A DNA stretch of 64,000 bases from Chthoniobacteraceae bacterium (GTDB taxonomy: Bacteria > Verrucomicrobiota > Verrucomicrobiia > Chthoniobacterales > Chthoniobacteraceae). The position numbers and the translations under genes are program-made. Positions 19,725-29,196 of the stretch are shown one piece after another (within the stretch, counting starts at the first letter, position 1; each line of letters starts with the position of its first letter). The notes below the pieces were generated by a model. It was given only the letters and a program-made list of their open reading frames with translations. It did not search any database and was not told the origin of the DNA. The stretch lies in assembly GCA_028293625.1 (NCBI GenBank), contig JAQGOL010000042.1, positions 248,001-312,000 on the forward strand. The letters are read 5' to 3'.

Positions 19725-21500
19725 TCAGATGTTTCCCTTTTTGAACTCTTTAATCAAATAATCGCAACTACGCCAGGTGAGCGCCAGGATCGTCAGGGTC
19801 GGATTCTTGTAAGGATTCGATGCGAACGGGCCGCCATCGGTGACAAGCAGGTTTGGCACTTCCCACGCCTGGCAAAACGCGTTGAGCACGGAATCCTTTT
19901 CGGCCGCACCCATGCGCGTGGTGCCGATCTCGTGATTGACTGAGCCGCCCGCCGTGATTGCCCGGGCGCCATTGAGTTCCGGTGGCCGCGACGGGGTGCC
20001 GCCCATGGCGGTGATAATCGAAGCGAAAGTTTTTTGCATATGCACAGCCTGGTTAAGCTCGTGATCGCTCCACTTAAACTTAAAGCGCAGGACCGGTATG
20101 CCCCATTGATCCTTCTTATCGGGATCGACTTCGCAGTAGGAATGCTCGTTGGGGATCATCTCGCCTCTTGCGTGGAAGCTGACAAAAGTGCCGAAGTAAC
20201 GCCGGGTTTCCTCCTTTAGTTTTTGTCCGTAAAGGCCGCCGGTAAATTTCCCAATTGAACTTGGAAGTCCCATGGATGGCATCTGCCGTCCGCCGCTATG
20301 GCCAATGTAATAGCCGCGCGGAAATCCTAACTTCCCTTCCAACGCCTCCTTGTGCAGCCACCATGGAATATAGAGATGAAAGCCGGAGACGCCGTCCTCG
20401 TTGTAGGAAGGCGAGTTCTCCAACGCCGGGATCTGGCCGGACATCTCGCCGCCGGTACTGTCGGTCAGATGCCGCCCGACATGGCCTGAGTTATTGGCCA
20501 GCCCGTTGGGAAAAAGCGCGCTCTTTGAGTTCAATAAGATCCTGGCCGACTCGCATGCGCTTGCTCCAAGAATGACGGAGCGGGCGGCGGCGTGCATTTC
20601 CTTGCCCGTCGCTTTATCTATATAATGCACCCCGGAAGCGTTGCCGCTTTTATCCAGCGTTACTTCGCGCACCATGGCATCGGTAACGATGTCGAGGTTG
20701 CCCGTTTCCAACGCCGGAGGAATCAGGACTGTCGTCGATTGAAAGTTGGCTTTGATCGCACAACCGCGCCCGCATGGAGTGGCATAGAAACAGGCGGCGC
20801 GCCCGTTGAGGGCCTGGGTGAGAATGGCCATGCGCGAGGCCGCCATCGGGATTCCCAATCCTTTGCATGCGCGTTGCATGAGCAACTCATAGGCGCGCGG
20901 CTGCGGCGGTGGCTGCAGGACGCCCGCGGGCGAATCGGGGACATTTTCAAGCCCTTCATTGGATCCAAAAACGCCGATCAACGCTTCGGTCTTGTCGTAG
21001 TAAGGCGCCACCTCCTCATAGCCAATCGGCCAGTCAACACCGAGGCCGTCGCGGGAGTGCGGCTTGAAATCATACGGCCCCATTCGCAGCGAGACACGGC
21101 CCCAGTGATTGGTGCGCCCTCCTAACATTCGAGCCCGCCACCACATAAAAGATTGGGTCGGCTTCATCCGGTCGCCGTTGTCGCCTTCCACCCACGAACC
21201 GTCATCAACAGCCTTCTGCGTGAGGTATGGTTCGCCTGGCACTTTCCAGCCGCCATTGACCGTAGCGTCGAAATAGCCGTTTGGTTTATCGACGGTTCCG
21301 ACCCCGCGCAATGGCGCATCGGCCGGCCCTTCAAACATCGGGGTCTCGGTAAGCGGATCGTAGTTACGCCCCGCCTCCAGCATAAGCACCTTGAGGCCGG
21401 CTTTTGATAGAACGTAAGCTGCCATGCCGCCGGCAGCACCTGAACCGACTACAATCGCATCGTAGCGCGTTTGTGTTTTGGAGGGGGTAACCAATGCCAC
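19725..21500 (-). CDS. GMC family FAD oxidoreductase (copy 2)
   Basis: The product has 591 residues. The FAD-binding motif VVGSGAAGGMAAYVLSKAG is at the N-terminus, followed by LMLEAGRNYDP. The middle has GGRTNHWGRVSLRMGPYDF, and the C-terminal GMC_oxred_C domain has GGSVNHEIGTTRMG and VTDGGPFASNPYKNPTLTI. The GTG start at 21500 is supported by alignment with the paralogue at 22282-24048, whose ATG falls at the same position. Proteins of this kind are dehydrogenases for sugar alcohols, gluconate-like acids or other alcohols. It lacks its own signal peptide and probably leaves the cell with the Tat-tagged small subunit encoded just upstream. Confidence 0.92.
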   Translation of the reverse strand: MALVTPSKTQTRYDAIVVGSGAAGGMAAYVLSKAGLKVLMLEAGRNYDPLTETPMFEGPADAPLRGVGTVDKPNGYFDATVNGGWKVPGEPYLTQKAVDDGSWVEGDNGDRMKPTQSFMWWRARMLGGRTNHWGRVSLRMGPYDFKPHSRDGLGVDWPIGYEEVAPYYDKTEALIGVFGSNEGLENVPDSPAGVLQPPPQPRAYELLMQRACKGLGIPMAASRMAILTQALNGRAACFYATPCGRGCAIKANFQSTTVLIPPALETGNLDIVTDAMVREVTLDKSGNASGVHYIDKATGKEMHAAARSVILGASACESARILLNSKSALFPNGLANNSGHVGRHLTDSTGGEMSGQIPALENSPSYNEDGVSGFHLYIPWWLHKEALEGKLGFPRGYYIGHSGGRQMPSMGLPSSIGKFTGGLYGQKLKEETRRYFGTFVSFHARGEMIPNEHSYCEVDPDKKDQWGIPVLRFKFKWSDHELNQAVHMQKTFASIITAMGGTPSRPPELNGARAITAGGSVNHEIGTTRMGAAEKDSVLNAFCQAWEVPNLLVTDGGPFASNPYKNPTLTILALTWRSCDYLIKEFKKGNI

Positions 21501-21594
21501 GCAAAAAGGGGTTTAAAGGTGAATCAACCGCTAAATCGCAATCCCTTTTTACCGTCGCTATCGGGATGACGGATAAGAAGAGTAAATCGCCTGC

Positions 21595-22221
21595 CTATGC
21601 CAAACCCAAATGTTTCAGGACTTCGGGCGGCGGCCCTTTGAATTCGGCCATCGGGGTGTTGCCGATATAACCGAGGTCTTTCCAGCCTTCAGGCGTTGTA
21701 TAAAATCCGCCCGCCACCAGGTTCCGCATCCGGGAAAAGAATTCGGCCCCTTTTTTATGCTCGGGTTTAGCGCGCGCGGCACTGCAAATATCGTCGCAGA
21801 TCTGTTGCTTTTCAGCTTCAGCCAACTCGGAGAAGCTCTTGTTAAAACGCGCCGCGGATTCTTTCTCAATCCAGGCCAGGCCGGCGCGGATTGCTTCACG
21901 ATCACCGACCTGCTGCGGATAAGGTGCGCTTACCCATTCATTCACAAAATCGGGAACCCCAACCGCGCTGGCGGAAGGCGAGCGTTCATCGGCGGGAATG
22001 ATTACATCGCAGAGCGCCGTCACGGTTTTCATTTCCTCCGCGGTAAGAATGCGTTCCCAGGGGATGATTTTCTTGTGGAGATTCGGGTCGGTCCCAATGC
22101 CGGTGGGCAGGCCGGGCAGACCGAATGCCTCAAAATCGAGCGCGGAGACGGTGGCCGCCGCGCCAAGGATCCACTTGACGGCATCGCGGCGGCTGACGGA
22201 ACGAGGAGAGGAGAGGTTCAT
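21595..22221 (-). CDS. Gluconate 2-dehydrogenase subunit 3 family protein
   Basis: The product has 208 residues. The N-terminus has a twin-arginine signal (VSRRDAVKWILGAAATVSAL, residues 8-27). The remainder fits the gluconate 2-dehydrogenase subunit 3 family: LTAEEMKTVTALCDVIIPADERSPSASAVGVPDFVNEW. In the known enzymes this subunit carries the Tat signal for the flavoprotein subunit, which has none. Here it lies between two GMC genes (60 bp after one, 94 bp before the other), so one chaperone/small subunit may serve both. No cytochrome c subunit is encoded in the window. Confidence 0.9.
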   Translation of the reverse strand: MNLSSPRSVSRRDAVKWILGAAATVSALDFEAFGLPGLPTGIGTDPNLHKKIIPWERILTAEEMKTVTALCDVIIPADERSPSASAVGVPDFVNEWVSAPYPQQVGDREAIRAGLAWIEKESAARFNKSFSELAEAEKQQICDDICSAARAKPEHKKGAEFFSRMRNLVAGGFYTTPEGWKDLGYIGNTPMAEFKGPPPEVLKHLGLA

Positions 22222-22281
22222 CTGGGGAATCTTCTAAATGTTGCGAAAAAGGCGGTTGGAGAAACTTTCTTTGGGACCCAA

Positions 22282-24048
22282 TCAGCCGATGTTTCCCTTT
22301 CGGAGTTCGTCGGCGAGATATTCGGAACTGCGCCACGCCAGCGCCATGATCGAGAGCGTGGGGTTCTTGTCGGCATTGGAGGCAAACGGGCCGCCATCGG
22401 TCACAAACAAGTTTTTAACTTCCCAGGACTGGCTCCATTGGTTGAGCACGGAGTCGCGCGGGTTATCGCCCATGCAGGTGGTACCGACTTCGTGAATGAT
22501 CGTGCCACCGGCCATGATCGCCTTCGCGCCGTCGAACTCCGGTTTGCCTGCCACCTTTCCGCCCATTCCCTCGATGATATCGACAAACGTTCGCTGCATG
22601 TGAGCCGCCTGCTTTGTCTCGTGGTCGCTCCATTTCCAATGAAAACGCAACACCGGGATCCCCCATTTATCCTTCTTATCCGGATCGAGTTCGCAGAATG
22701 AATCGTCGTTTGGAATCATTTCACCGCGACCGGCAAACCCGATGAACGAGCCATAATAACGGCGTGCATCCTCCTTGAATTTCTTTCCGTAGCTGCCGCC
22801 CGTCAGGTTATCGGGTGCGGGATTATTCATTCCGGGCATCCGGCGTCCGCCACCGAACTCGATGTGATAACCGCGAGCGAACCCGAGTTTGCCCGCGAGC
22901 TGTTCCTGGTATTTCCACCATGGCATATACATGTGCATGGCCGAGGCGCCGTCTTCGTTGTGCGGCGGGCAGTTTTCCAGGATTGGAATCTGGCCGCTAA
23001 GGCTGGTGCCGACACTATCCATCAAATAGCGTCCAACCTTTCCCGAACCGTTGCCGAGGCCATTCGGAAAGAGCGCGCTTTTTGAGTTTAAAAGAATCCT
23101 TGCCGATTCGCATCCGCTTGCAGCGAGAACGACTACGCGCGCTTTGGCGTGCATTTGCATGCCGCTTTTTTTGTCCACATAATGGACGCCGGTCGCCCTG
23201 CCCGACTTGTCGATGGTCACCTCATGCACCATCGCGTCGGTGATAATGTCGAGATTGCCGGTTTCCAGCGCGGGCGGCAGGAGAACGGTTGTCGATTGGA
23301 AATTCGCCTTAATCGAACATCCGCGTCCGCAATCGGTGGCATAAAAACAAGCGGACCGGCCATTGATCGGCTTGGTGAGAATGGCCTGATGCGATGGGAT
23401 GACCGGAATGCCCAGCGGTTTGCATGTCTTCTGGGTCAACAACTCGTAACCGCGCGGCGCGGGCGGCGGCTGAAGCACGCCGGGCGAGGAATTGGGAGTA
23501 TTTTCAAGCCCTTCGTTGCTTCCCCACACGCCGACGACCGCTTCGGTTTTATCGTAAAAAGGCGCCAGATCATCATACCCGATCGGCCAGTCGAGCCCGA
23601 GGCCGTCGCGCGATTTTGGCTTGAAATCATACGGGCCCATCCTCAGCGCGATCCGTCCCCAATGGTTGGTGCGGCCCCCAAGCATGCGCGGCCGCCACCA
23701 CATGAAATTTTGCGTCGTGCTCAGCGCGCCCCAATCGCTCGCCTCGGTCCATTGCCCCTCTTTTTTGACCACATAAGGTTCGTTCGGGACAGTCCAGCCG
23801 CCATCAACCGTCGCATCGAAAAAGCCAAAGTGTTTGTCCGGGGTAGCCGCCCCTCGCAATGGCGCATCCTTTGGCGTCTCGAACATCGGCGTCTCGATTT
23901 CCGGCTCGTAATTGCGGCCCGCTTCGAGCATGAGAATTTTGACACCCTGCCTTGCAAGCACGTACGCCGCCATGCCGCCTCCCGCTCCCGATCCCACGAT
24001 AATGACGTCATAGCTCGGCTGCGTTTTGGAAGGGGTGATAAGGGGCAT
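22282..24048 (-). CDS. GMC family FAD oxidoreductase (copy 1)
   Basis: The product has 588 residues and is a close full-length paralogue of the 19725-21500 gene. It has the FAD motif IVGSGAGGGMAAYVLARQG, the GGRTNHWGRIALRMGPYDF block, a cysteine cluster region CFYATDCGRGCSIKANF shared by both copies, and a C-terminal GGTIIHEVGTTCMG with VTDGGPFASNADKNPTLSI. First gene of a three-gene minus-strand operon. The family oxidises alcohol groups and passes electrons to a membrane acceptor; substrate unassigned. It needs the adjacent Tat-bearing subunit for export, by analogy with gluconate and fructose dehydrogenases. Confidence 0.92.
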   Translation of the reverse strand: MPLITPSKTQPSYDVIIVGSGAGGGMAAYVLARQGVKILMLEAGRNYEPEIETPMFETPKDAPLRGAATPDKHFGFFDATVDGGWTVPNEPYVVKKEGQWTEASDWGALSTTQNFMWWRPRMLGGRTNHWGRIALRMGPYDFKPKSRDGLGLDWPIGYDDLAPFYDKTEAVVGVWGSNEGLENTPNSSPGVLQPPPAPRGYELLTQKTCKPLGIPVIPSHQAILTKPINGRSACFYATDCGRGCSIKANFQSTTVLLPPALETGNLDIITDAMVHEVTIDKSGRATGVHYVDKKSGMQMHAKARVVVLAASGCESARILLNSKSALFPNGLGNGSGKVGRYLMDSVGTSLSGQIPILENCPPHNEDGASAMHMYMPWWKYQEQLAGKLGFARGYHIEFGGGRRMPGMNNPAPDNLTGGSYGKKFKEDARRYYGSFIGFAGRGEMIPNDDSFCELDPDKKDKWGIPVLRFHWKWSDHETKQAAHMQRTFVDIIEGMGGKVAGKPEFDGAKAIMAGGTIIHEVGTTCMGDNPRDSVLNQWSQSWEVKNLFVTDGGPFASNADKNPTLSIMALAWRSSEYLADELRKGNIG

Positions 24049-24131
24049 GGCTGTTCGTTATCGGCAGCATCGGCTCCATATTCAACCCCAAGTTCGCGGC
24101 GTTTTTGAAACTTGTGCGAATGGCACCCTGC

Positions 24132-25016
24132 TCAACGTCCGGGCGCCCAATACGTTTGCACATAATCTTTCACGGCTTCCCTCCAGGGACGCGGGCTCAC
24201 ACCGCCAAGCCGTGCCAGTTTTTCACTTGAAACCGCCGTGTAAACCGGGCGTTTTGCGATAAAGGCCTTCAGGTCAGCCATTTTCAGCGGAGCCACGGTG
24301 CGTCCTTTCATTTGAACCCCGGCCGCCACCGCGCAATCAATCGCGTATTGCCCATATTCCTGCCAGGTGCATTCACCCTGGTTTGCGAGATGCAGAATGC
24401 CACCCTCGGAAATTTCCGATAGAAACGGCCTCAACAGCCGGGCAGCCTCAATGGTATATGTCGGCACGGAAATCTTGTCGCCGATTGCTTCAAGAACTTC
24501 GTTCTCAACGGCACGATTTAAAATCCCATCAATAAAGCTCGGCCTGTCGGGTCCGAAAACCCACGCGACACGCACCACAAGGTGCCGGTTGGAAATCTTC
24601 AGCAGCTCTTTTTCCCCGGATAATTTCGAAGCGCCATAAACACTGATTGGGCTCGCCACATCATCCTCGGTATAAGGCGTCCGTTTCTCGCCATCAAAGA
24701 CGTAGTCCGTGCTGATGTGAACGCACCGCGCGCCTTTTTCTTCACAGATCTCTCCCAGGAGTGCTACGGCCGTTGAGTTCAGTAAAAAAGCTTCCTCCTG
24801 ATAGGTCTCGCAACGATCTACATTGGTTTGCGCGGCACAATTGACGAGCACATCAAATTCGAGCGGTTGCAAAGCCGCCCGCATCGCATCGGCATTCCCG
24901 ATATCGAGCGAGGCGTGATTAAAGCCAATCACACTATCCCCCGCCCCGCTCCACTCCCTGGCCAGGGCCGCACCGAGTCGTCCGCCACTTCCAATAATAA
25001 TTACGCGAAGGTTCAT
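24132..25016 (-). CDS. RmlD-like dTDP-4-dehydrorhamnose reductase family protein
   Basis: The product has 294 residues from ATG 25016 (an 11-residue TTG extension looks spurious). It is an extended short-chain dehydrogenase: N-terminal IIIGSGGRLGAALAREW for NAD(P), VNCAAQTNVDRCE, STDYVFDG, then the YxxxK active-site motif in YGASKLSGEKELL. This fits RmlD/StrL-type sugar-nucleotide reductases. No rmlA, rmlB or rmlC is in the window, so activity on dTDP-rhamnose is not secured. It lies 72 bp after a GT2 gene on the same strand, suggesting use in surface glycan synthesis. Confidence 0.82.
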   Translation of the reverse strand: MNLRVIIIGSGGRLGAALAREWSGAGDSVIGFNHASLDIGNADAMRAALQPLEFDVLVNCAAQTNVDRCETYQEEAFLLNSTAVALLGEICEEKGARCVHISTDYVFDGEKRTPYTEDDVASPISVYGASKLSGEKELLKISNRHLVVRVAWVFGPDRPSFIDGILNRAVENEVLEAIGDKISVPTYTIEAARLLRPFLSEISEGGILHLANQGECTWQEYGQYAIDCAVAAGVQMKGRTVAPLKMADLKAFIAKRPVYTAVSSEKLARLGGVSPRPWREAVKDYVQTYWAPGR

Positions 25017-25088
25017 TTTATTTTTCAAATACCAGCACCAAGGGGACAAGGCGAAGGCGAAAGTCTTTCGCCGACTGGAAAAATGCCG

Positions 25089-25793
25089 TCATCTTGTCAT
25101 TCGCCGGAGATCCCGCAGCATCCGAATGCTATCGCGGAAAATGTGAACTTTGCTGTCGGGCGAATTGAGCCATTCCACGGGAAGATCAGCAATCGTGTAG
25201 CCTAGACGTTCGCCAAGTAGAAGCACTTCAACATCGAATGCGAACCCATCCAGCTTCTGCCGCGCGAAAATCGCCCGCGCCGCTTCGCGGCGGAACGCCT
25301 TGAATCCGCACTGGGTGTCATGCAGGGAGGCGAGCCGCGTTTTCTGCAGGATGCGATTAAAAAGCCGGCCCATGGTGCGGCGCAACCATGCTTGCCGCCG
25401 CGTGATCCGGCTCGCCGCATGGGCGCGATTGCCAACCAGGATCGCCACCTCGGAGTGAGCCTGGAAATAATCGAGAAACGGCCCGATCTCCTTCAATGGC
25501 ACACTGAGATCCGCGTCCATATAAAAGAGGAAATCTCCCCGGGCGCGCTGCATCCCGATCCTCACGGCGTGTCCTTTTCCCCGATGCAAAGAGCTGCCAA
25601 TGATTTCGAAACCGGGATGGGTTGATGCAAATGCATTGGCGAGATCGAGGGTGGCATCACTGCTCTGTTCGACCACGACAATCACTTCGCTTTCCCATAA
25701 CAGCTCCCGCCGAAATGCCTCCAGAAGGCCGAGGGCTGGCGGCAATCGCTTTTCCTCGTTCCAGGCTGGGATGACGATTGAAAGAAAAGGCAT
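25089..25793 (-). CDS. Family 2 glycosyltransferase (dolichyl-phosphate glucosyltransferase-like)
   Basis: The product has 234 residues from ATG 25793, which begins the GT-A fold directly (MPFLSIVIPAWNEEKRLPPAL). An open frame runs up to 25883 but would add 30 residues and overlap the divergent promoter region. The donor-binding DxD motif is in YMDADLSVP near residue 92, and DTQCGFKAFRREAAR is typical of polyprenyl-phosphate mannose/glucose synthases (Alg5/DPM type). It probably makes a lipid-linked monosaccharide as donor for GT-C enzymes such as the two encoded divergently at 25874-29196. There is no C-terminal transmembrane segment. Confidence 0.87.
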   Translation of the reverse strand: MPFLSIVIPAWNEEKRLPPALGLLEAFRRELLWESEVIVVVEQSSDATLDLANAFASTHPGFEIIGSSLHRGKGHAVRIGMQRARGDFLFYMDADLSVPLKEIGPFLDYFQAHSEVAILVGNRAHAASRITRRQAWLRRTMGRLFNRILQKTRLASLHDTQCGFKAFRREAARAIFARQKLDGFAFDVEVLLLGERLGYTIADLPVEWLNSPDSKVHIFRDSIRMLRDLRRMTR

Positions 25794-25873
25794 GGCGGCG
25801 GCGAGAAATTGAAGCGTGTGCACCATGTTGTTCGCCGCTACGAAGAGACAATCCCAGCCCAAAGCCGCACTCT

Positions 25874-27490
25874 GTGTCTTCAAACTCCTCTATCGTTGCC
25901 GCCCCGCATGTGATCCCACGCAGGAAATGGGAACCCTGGATCTGGGGCGTCATCATCATCACCGCGCTGGTCTGGCGGCTGGTTTGGCTCGATGGCAAGC
26001 CGCCGCATTTTGACGAAGGCGTCAACGGCGCGTTTGTCGACGGTATGACCCGGCAAGGTTTTTATTCCTACGACCCGGGTAATTTCCACGGTCCGCTGCA
26101 TTTCTACATTCTCTTTATCGCGCAGACTTTGCTCGGCCGGCATAATTGGGTGCTGCGTTTGCCGGTTGCCCTGATCAGTACCGGATGCGTGGCAATGCTC
26201 TTTTTATTCCGTCCTTATTTCGGACGGCGTGCCTGTCAGATCGCCGCGTTGTCGATGGCACTTTCTCCGGCGATGGTCTTTTACGGCCGATACGCGATTC
26301 ATGAAAGCAGCCTGCTTTTGTTCCTCATGTGGGCGGTTTTGGGAATCCTCGGGCTTTGGCGCTCCGGCCAAAAGCGTTTTTTATGGGCAACCGCGCTTGG
26401 AATCACGGGCACCATTTTAACAAAAGAAACGTATGTGATTCACGTGGTGGCAGCGCTGCTCACTCTACCCGCTCTCCTTCTGCTTGAGCTCGTTTCCAAG
26501 TCAGCACCTCTTCCTTTCACCCGGCCTCAATGGAACCGTTTTGATTTCACGACGATTGCCTGGGTCTGCGCTGCCCTGATCCTTTTTTTCTACACAGGCG
26601 GTTTCCTCGATTGGCCATCGCTGCCGGGCCTCTGGGAGACCTACCGGCTCTGGTTCGCCACGGGCAACGGAGCCGCGCCCTGGCATGAAAAGCCGTGGTA
26701 TTATTGGATTGAACTGCTTGCGCGGTACGAATGGCCCGCCCTTGTCGGTCTGGCGGCTTCACTTTTTGTCATCGCACCAGGACGCTCCCGGCCTGGTCGC
26801 GCGCTGGCGATCTGCGGGTTGGGCACATTGGCCGCCTACAGTCTTATTCCGTATAAAACGCCATGGTGCCTGATAGTCCTGATATGGCCTTTCCATCTCT
26901 TTTTCGGGATCGGCATCGATCAGACGATCAGGTCGCTGGACAAATGGGTAGTGTCAGTCGGTGCGGCGGGCGCGCTCGCCTATTCCCTGGGCATTTGTTA
27001 TCTGCTGAACTTTCGCGAATACACCAACGCCGAAGAGCCGTATGTCTATGTGCAGACTTTGCCCGACGTCAACAAGCTGATCAAACCGCTCGATTTCCTC
27101 ACGTCCCGTGACCCGCGCAATTTCCAACTTCCCGGCTTGATCATCACACCGGAATTTCACCCGTTTCCCTGGATGCTGGGCGATTTCACGCACGTCACTT
27201 TCCTCACGCCGTCCGAAGAACTACCCCGCAACCTCAGTGACGCCGAGTTTCTTCTCGTTGATACGGCACTCGTTGGAGAAGTCGAGGCGCGGCTCAATGA
27301 GCCGTATTTCAAAGAGCCGCTTACCGTGCGCGGAAGTTCAAACGATGAAGCGGTGCTCTATCTGCGGGCAAAGACTTTCACGCTCTGTTTTCCGCAACGT
27401 GCCCCGGAATTCATTCCAAGCGCTCCAATTGAACAACTCTTTCCCGAGCCCGTCGCACCCGGCCCGTCGCTACCATCCGAGGATTTATGA
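25874..27490 (+). CDS. GT-C-like polytopic membrane protein (TIGR03663/Agl23-like)
   Basis: The product has 538 residues from GTG 25874; the frame is open from a TTG at 25778, but the extra residues are polar and overlap the divergent gene. It has about ten transmembrane helices after WEPWIWGVIIITALVWRLVW. The first periplasmic loop has PPHFDEGVNGAF with the acidic pair expected in GT-C glycosyltransferases, then FHGPLHFYILF and FYGRYAIHESS, which match the TIGR03663 family (flippase activity-associated, Agl23-like). It would use a lipid-linked sugar at the outer face of the inner membrane. It overlaps the next gene by ATGA. Confidence 0.8.
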   Translation: MSSNSSIVAAPHVIPRRKWEPWIWGVIIITALVWRLVWLDGKPPHFDEGVNGAFVDGMTRQGFYSYDPGNFHGPLHFYILFIAQTLLGRHNWVLRLPVALISTGCVAMLFLFRPYFGRRACQIAALSMALSPAMVFYGRYAIHESSLLLFLMWAVLGILGLWRSGQKRFLWATALGITGTILTKETYVIHVVAALLTLPALLLLELVSKSAPLPFTRPQWNRFDFTTIAWVCAALILFFYTGGFLDWPSLPGLWETYRLWFATGNGAAPWHEKPWYYWIELLARYEWPALVGLAASLFVIAPGRSRPGRALAICGLGTLAAYSLIPYKTPWCLIVLIWPFHLFFGIGIDQTIRSLDKWVVSVGAAGALAYSLGICYLLNFREYTNAEEPYVYVQTLPDVNKLIKPLDFLTSRDPRNFQLPGLIITPEFHPFPWMLGDFTHVTFLTPSEELPRNLSDAEFLLVDTALVGEVEARLNEPYFKEPLTVRGSSNDEAVLYLRAKTFTLCFPQRAPEFIPSAPIEQLFPEPVAPGPSLPSEDL

Positions 27491-29196
27491 GGTTTGTAAC
27501 CAGCGTTCTTTACGGCGTCAGCAGCTCGGTGCTGGCCGCGCTCAGCCTCGGATATTTCCGCCACGGTTTAACCGATCTTATCGCGGCGATTGCACTCGGT
27601 TTCGGCCTCGCCGTAACCGCGATGACATTGTGGCAAGATCCGCCCCGGCTCAACTTCCAGCCTTCCTCCGTCGGCCCATCGGAATGGGGAGCGATCGTCC
27701 TGTTTGCTCTTTTTTCACTGCGCGCATTCCTCTGGCTCATTTTCAGGGATCGCGATCTGATTCGCGTCCTCTCGCCAAACAACCTTGGCGATATGTCGCT
27801 GCATATCACCTATATCCGGCAACTCGCCAACGGGGTGCCGATCTGGCCCGAAAACCCAATCTATGCGGGGGCAACACTGACTTACCCGCTTGGCACCGAT
27901 CTTTTTAACAGCCTGCTCGCCCTTCTTGGCGTCGACCTCTTTCGCGGCCTGATCTGGGTCGGGCTCGGCGGCTCGCTCCTGACTGGCATCGCGCTTTGGA
28001 ATTGGGGCCGCGGATTTGTCATTGCCGGGTTTCTCTGTAACGGCGGTTTACTCGGATTTTCCTGCTTTTCACAAGGAACGCTCAGCGATTTTCAATCCGA
28101 TGCCGCCTGGAAAAGCATTCCACTTGCGCTTTTTGTCACCCAGCGCGGACTCCTTTATGCGCTTCCTGCCGGACTCGCGCTCCTTTGCAGCTGGCGCACC
28201 CGGTTTTTTTCAATCCCGCAAAAAGAAGGGCAATGGCAAATGCCGCTTTGGGGCGAGATCCTTTTGTACGCTTCACTTCCGCTTTTCCATCTGCACACAT
28301 TTCTCTTTCTATCCTTCCTGCTCGGCTGCTGGTTTTTTTGCATGCCGCAAAAGCGGAAACCGCTGGCTCTGTTGATTGGCGGTGCGCTGCTTCCGGCTAC
28401 CGTGCTCGTATTGGTTGTCACCGGCATGTTCAAAGGCGCTTCAGTGCTCGGATGGCAGCCCGGCTGGATGCAGGGAGAGGATGGCTTTTTTGAATTCTGG
28501 ATAAAAAACTTCGGGCTCCTCCCGCTTTTTGTCGGCGCACTCTGCTCGGTTTTGGTCAACCGGCAAAACAGCCGCTGGCCCATGGCGATCAGCCTCCCTG
28601 CGCTTCTGATTTTCTTTCTTTGCTGCTTTGTCAAATTCGCGCCATGGGCCTGGGACAATACCAAGCTCATGATCTGGTCCTACCTCGCGCTTCTCCCGTT
28701 TCTTTGGAGCGAGGTCATTGCACGTTTCCCTCAACCAGTGCGATGGATCAGCTGCACCATCCTCTTTTTCTCCGGATTCGTCTCCCTGCTGGGCGGCCTC
28801 GGGTCGCAACCTCGCGGCTACGAACTGGCGCTGCGCTCCGAGCTCGATGCCGTTGAATACGCCGTGCGGGATCTGCCCGTTAACGCCCGGTTTGCCGCCG
28901 CGCCGACTTACAATCATCCCGTGCTGCTGGCCGGACGTCTCCTGGCGATGGGTTACGAAGGCCACGTCTGGAGCCACGGTTACGATTTTGCAACCCGCCG
29001 CGATGAAGTTAAAGCGCTCATGAATGGCGCCCCGCACTGGCGCCAGATCGCGGCACGGCTCAATGTGCGTTATATCTTCTGGGGCGCTCTTGAAGAGGAA
29101 GCATTCCCGCTCTCCACCCAGCCGTGGAAGCTTGTGGCGCCGGCTGTTCGCCAAGGCGATTGGGGAGAAATCGTCGATTTGGCGGGCTCGTTATAG
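27487..29196 (+). CDS. Polytopic membrane protein, probable GT-C glycosyltransferase
   Basis: The product has 569 residues with a dozen or more hydrophobic helices and a soluble C-terminal domain of about 120 residues (AVRDLPVNARFAAAPTYNH; WSHGYDFATRRDEVKAL). No named family is secure. The first large loop contains SPNNLGDMSLHITYIRQL, an acidic position similar to GT-C enzymes. The ATGA overlap with the preceding Agl23-like gene indicates coupled translation and likely joint function. The product may be a glycosyltransferase or an oligosaccharide-transfer component; the sequence alone does not decide. Confidence 0.7.
   Translation: MRFVTSVLYGVSSSVLAALSLGYFRHGLTDLIAAIALGFGLAVTAMTLWQDPPRLNFQPSSVGPSEWGAIVLFALFSLRAFLWLIFRDRDLIRVLSPNNLGDMSLHITYIRQLANGVPIWPENPIYAGATLTYPLGTDLFNSLLALLGVDLFRGLIWVGLGGSLLTGIALWNWGRGFVIAGFLCNGGLLGFSCFSQGTLSDFQSDAAWKSIPLALFVTQRGLLYALPAGLALLCSWRTRFFSIPQKEGQWQMPLWGEILLYASLPLFHLHTFLFLSFLLGCWFFCMPQKRKPLALLIGGALLPATVLVLVVTGMFKGASVLGWQPGWMQGEDGFFEFWIKNFGLLPLFVGALCSVLVNRQNSRWPMAISLPALLIFFLCCFVKFAPWAWDNTKLMIWSYLALLPFLWSEVIARFPQPVRWISCTILFFSGFVSLLGGLGSQPRGYELALRSELDAVEYAVRDLPVNARFAAAPTYNHPVLLAGRLLAMGYEGHVWSHGYDFATRRDEVKALMNGAPHWRQIAARLNVRYIFWGALEEEAFPLSTQPWKLVAPAVRQGDWGEIVDLAGSL

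Noticed and set aside
21610-22701. 363-codon open frame antisense to the GMC/subunit-3 genes
   Set aside because: It lies opposite two well-supported genes and has no recognisable domain; long antisense frames are expected at this GC content.
23149-24108. 319-codon frame on the plus strand across the first GMC gene
   Set aside because: Shadow of the real gene in another frame; composition rich in His/Arg runs and no family features.
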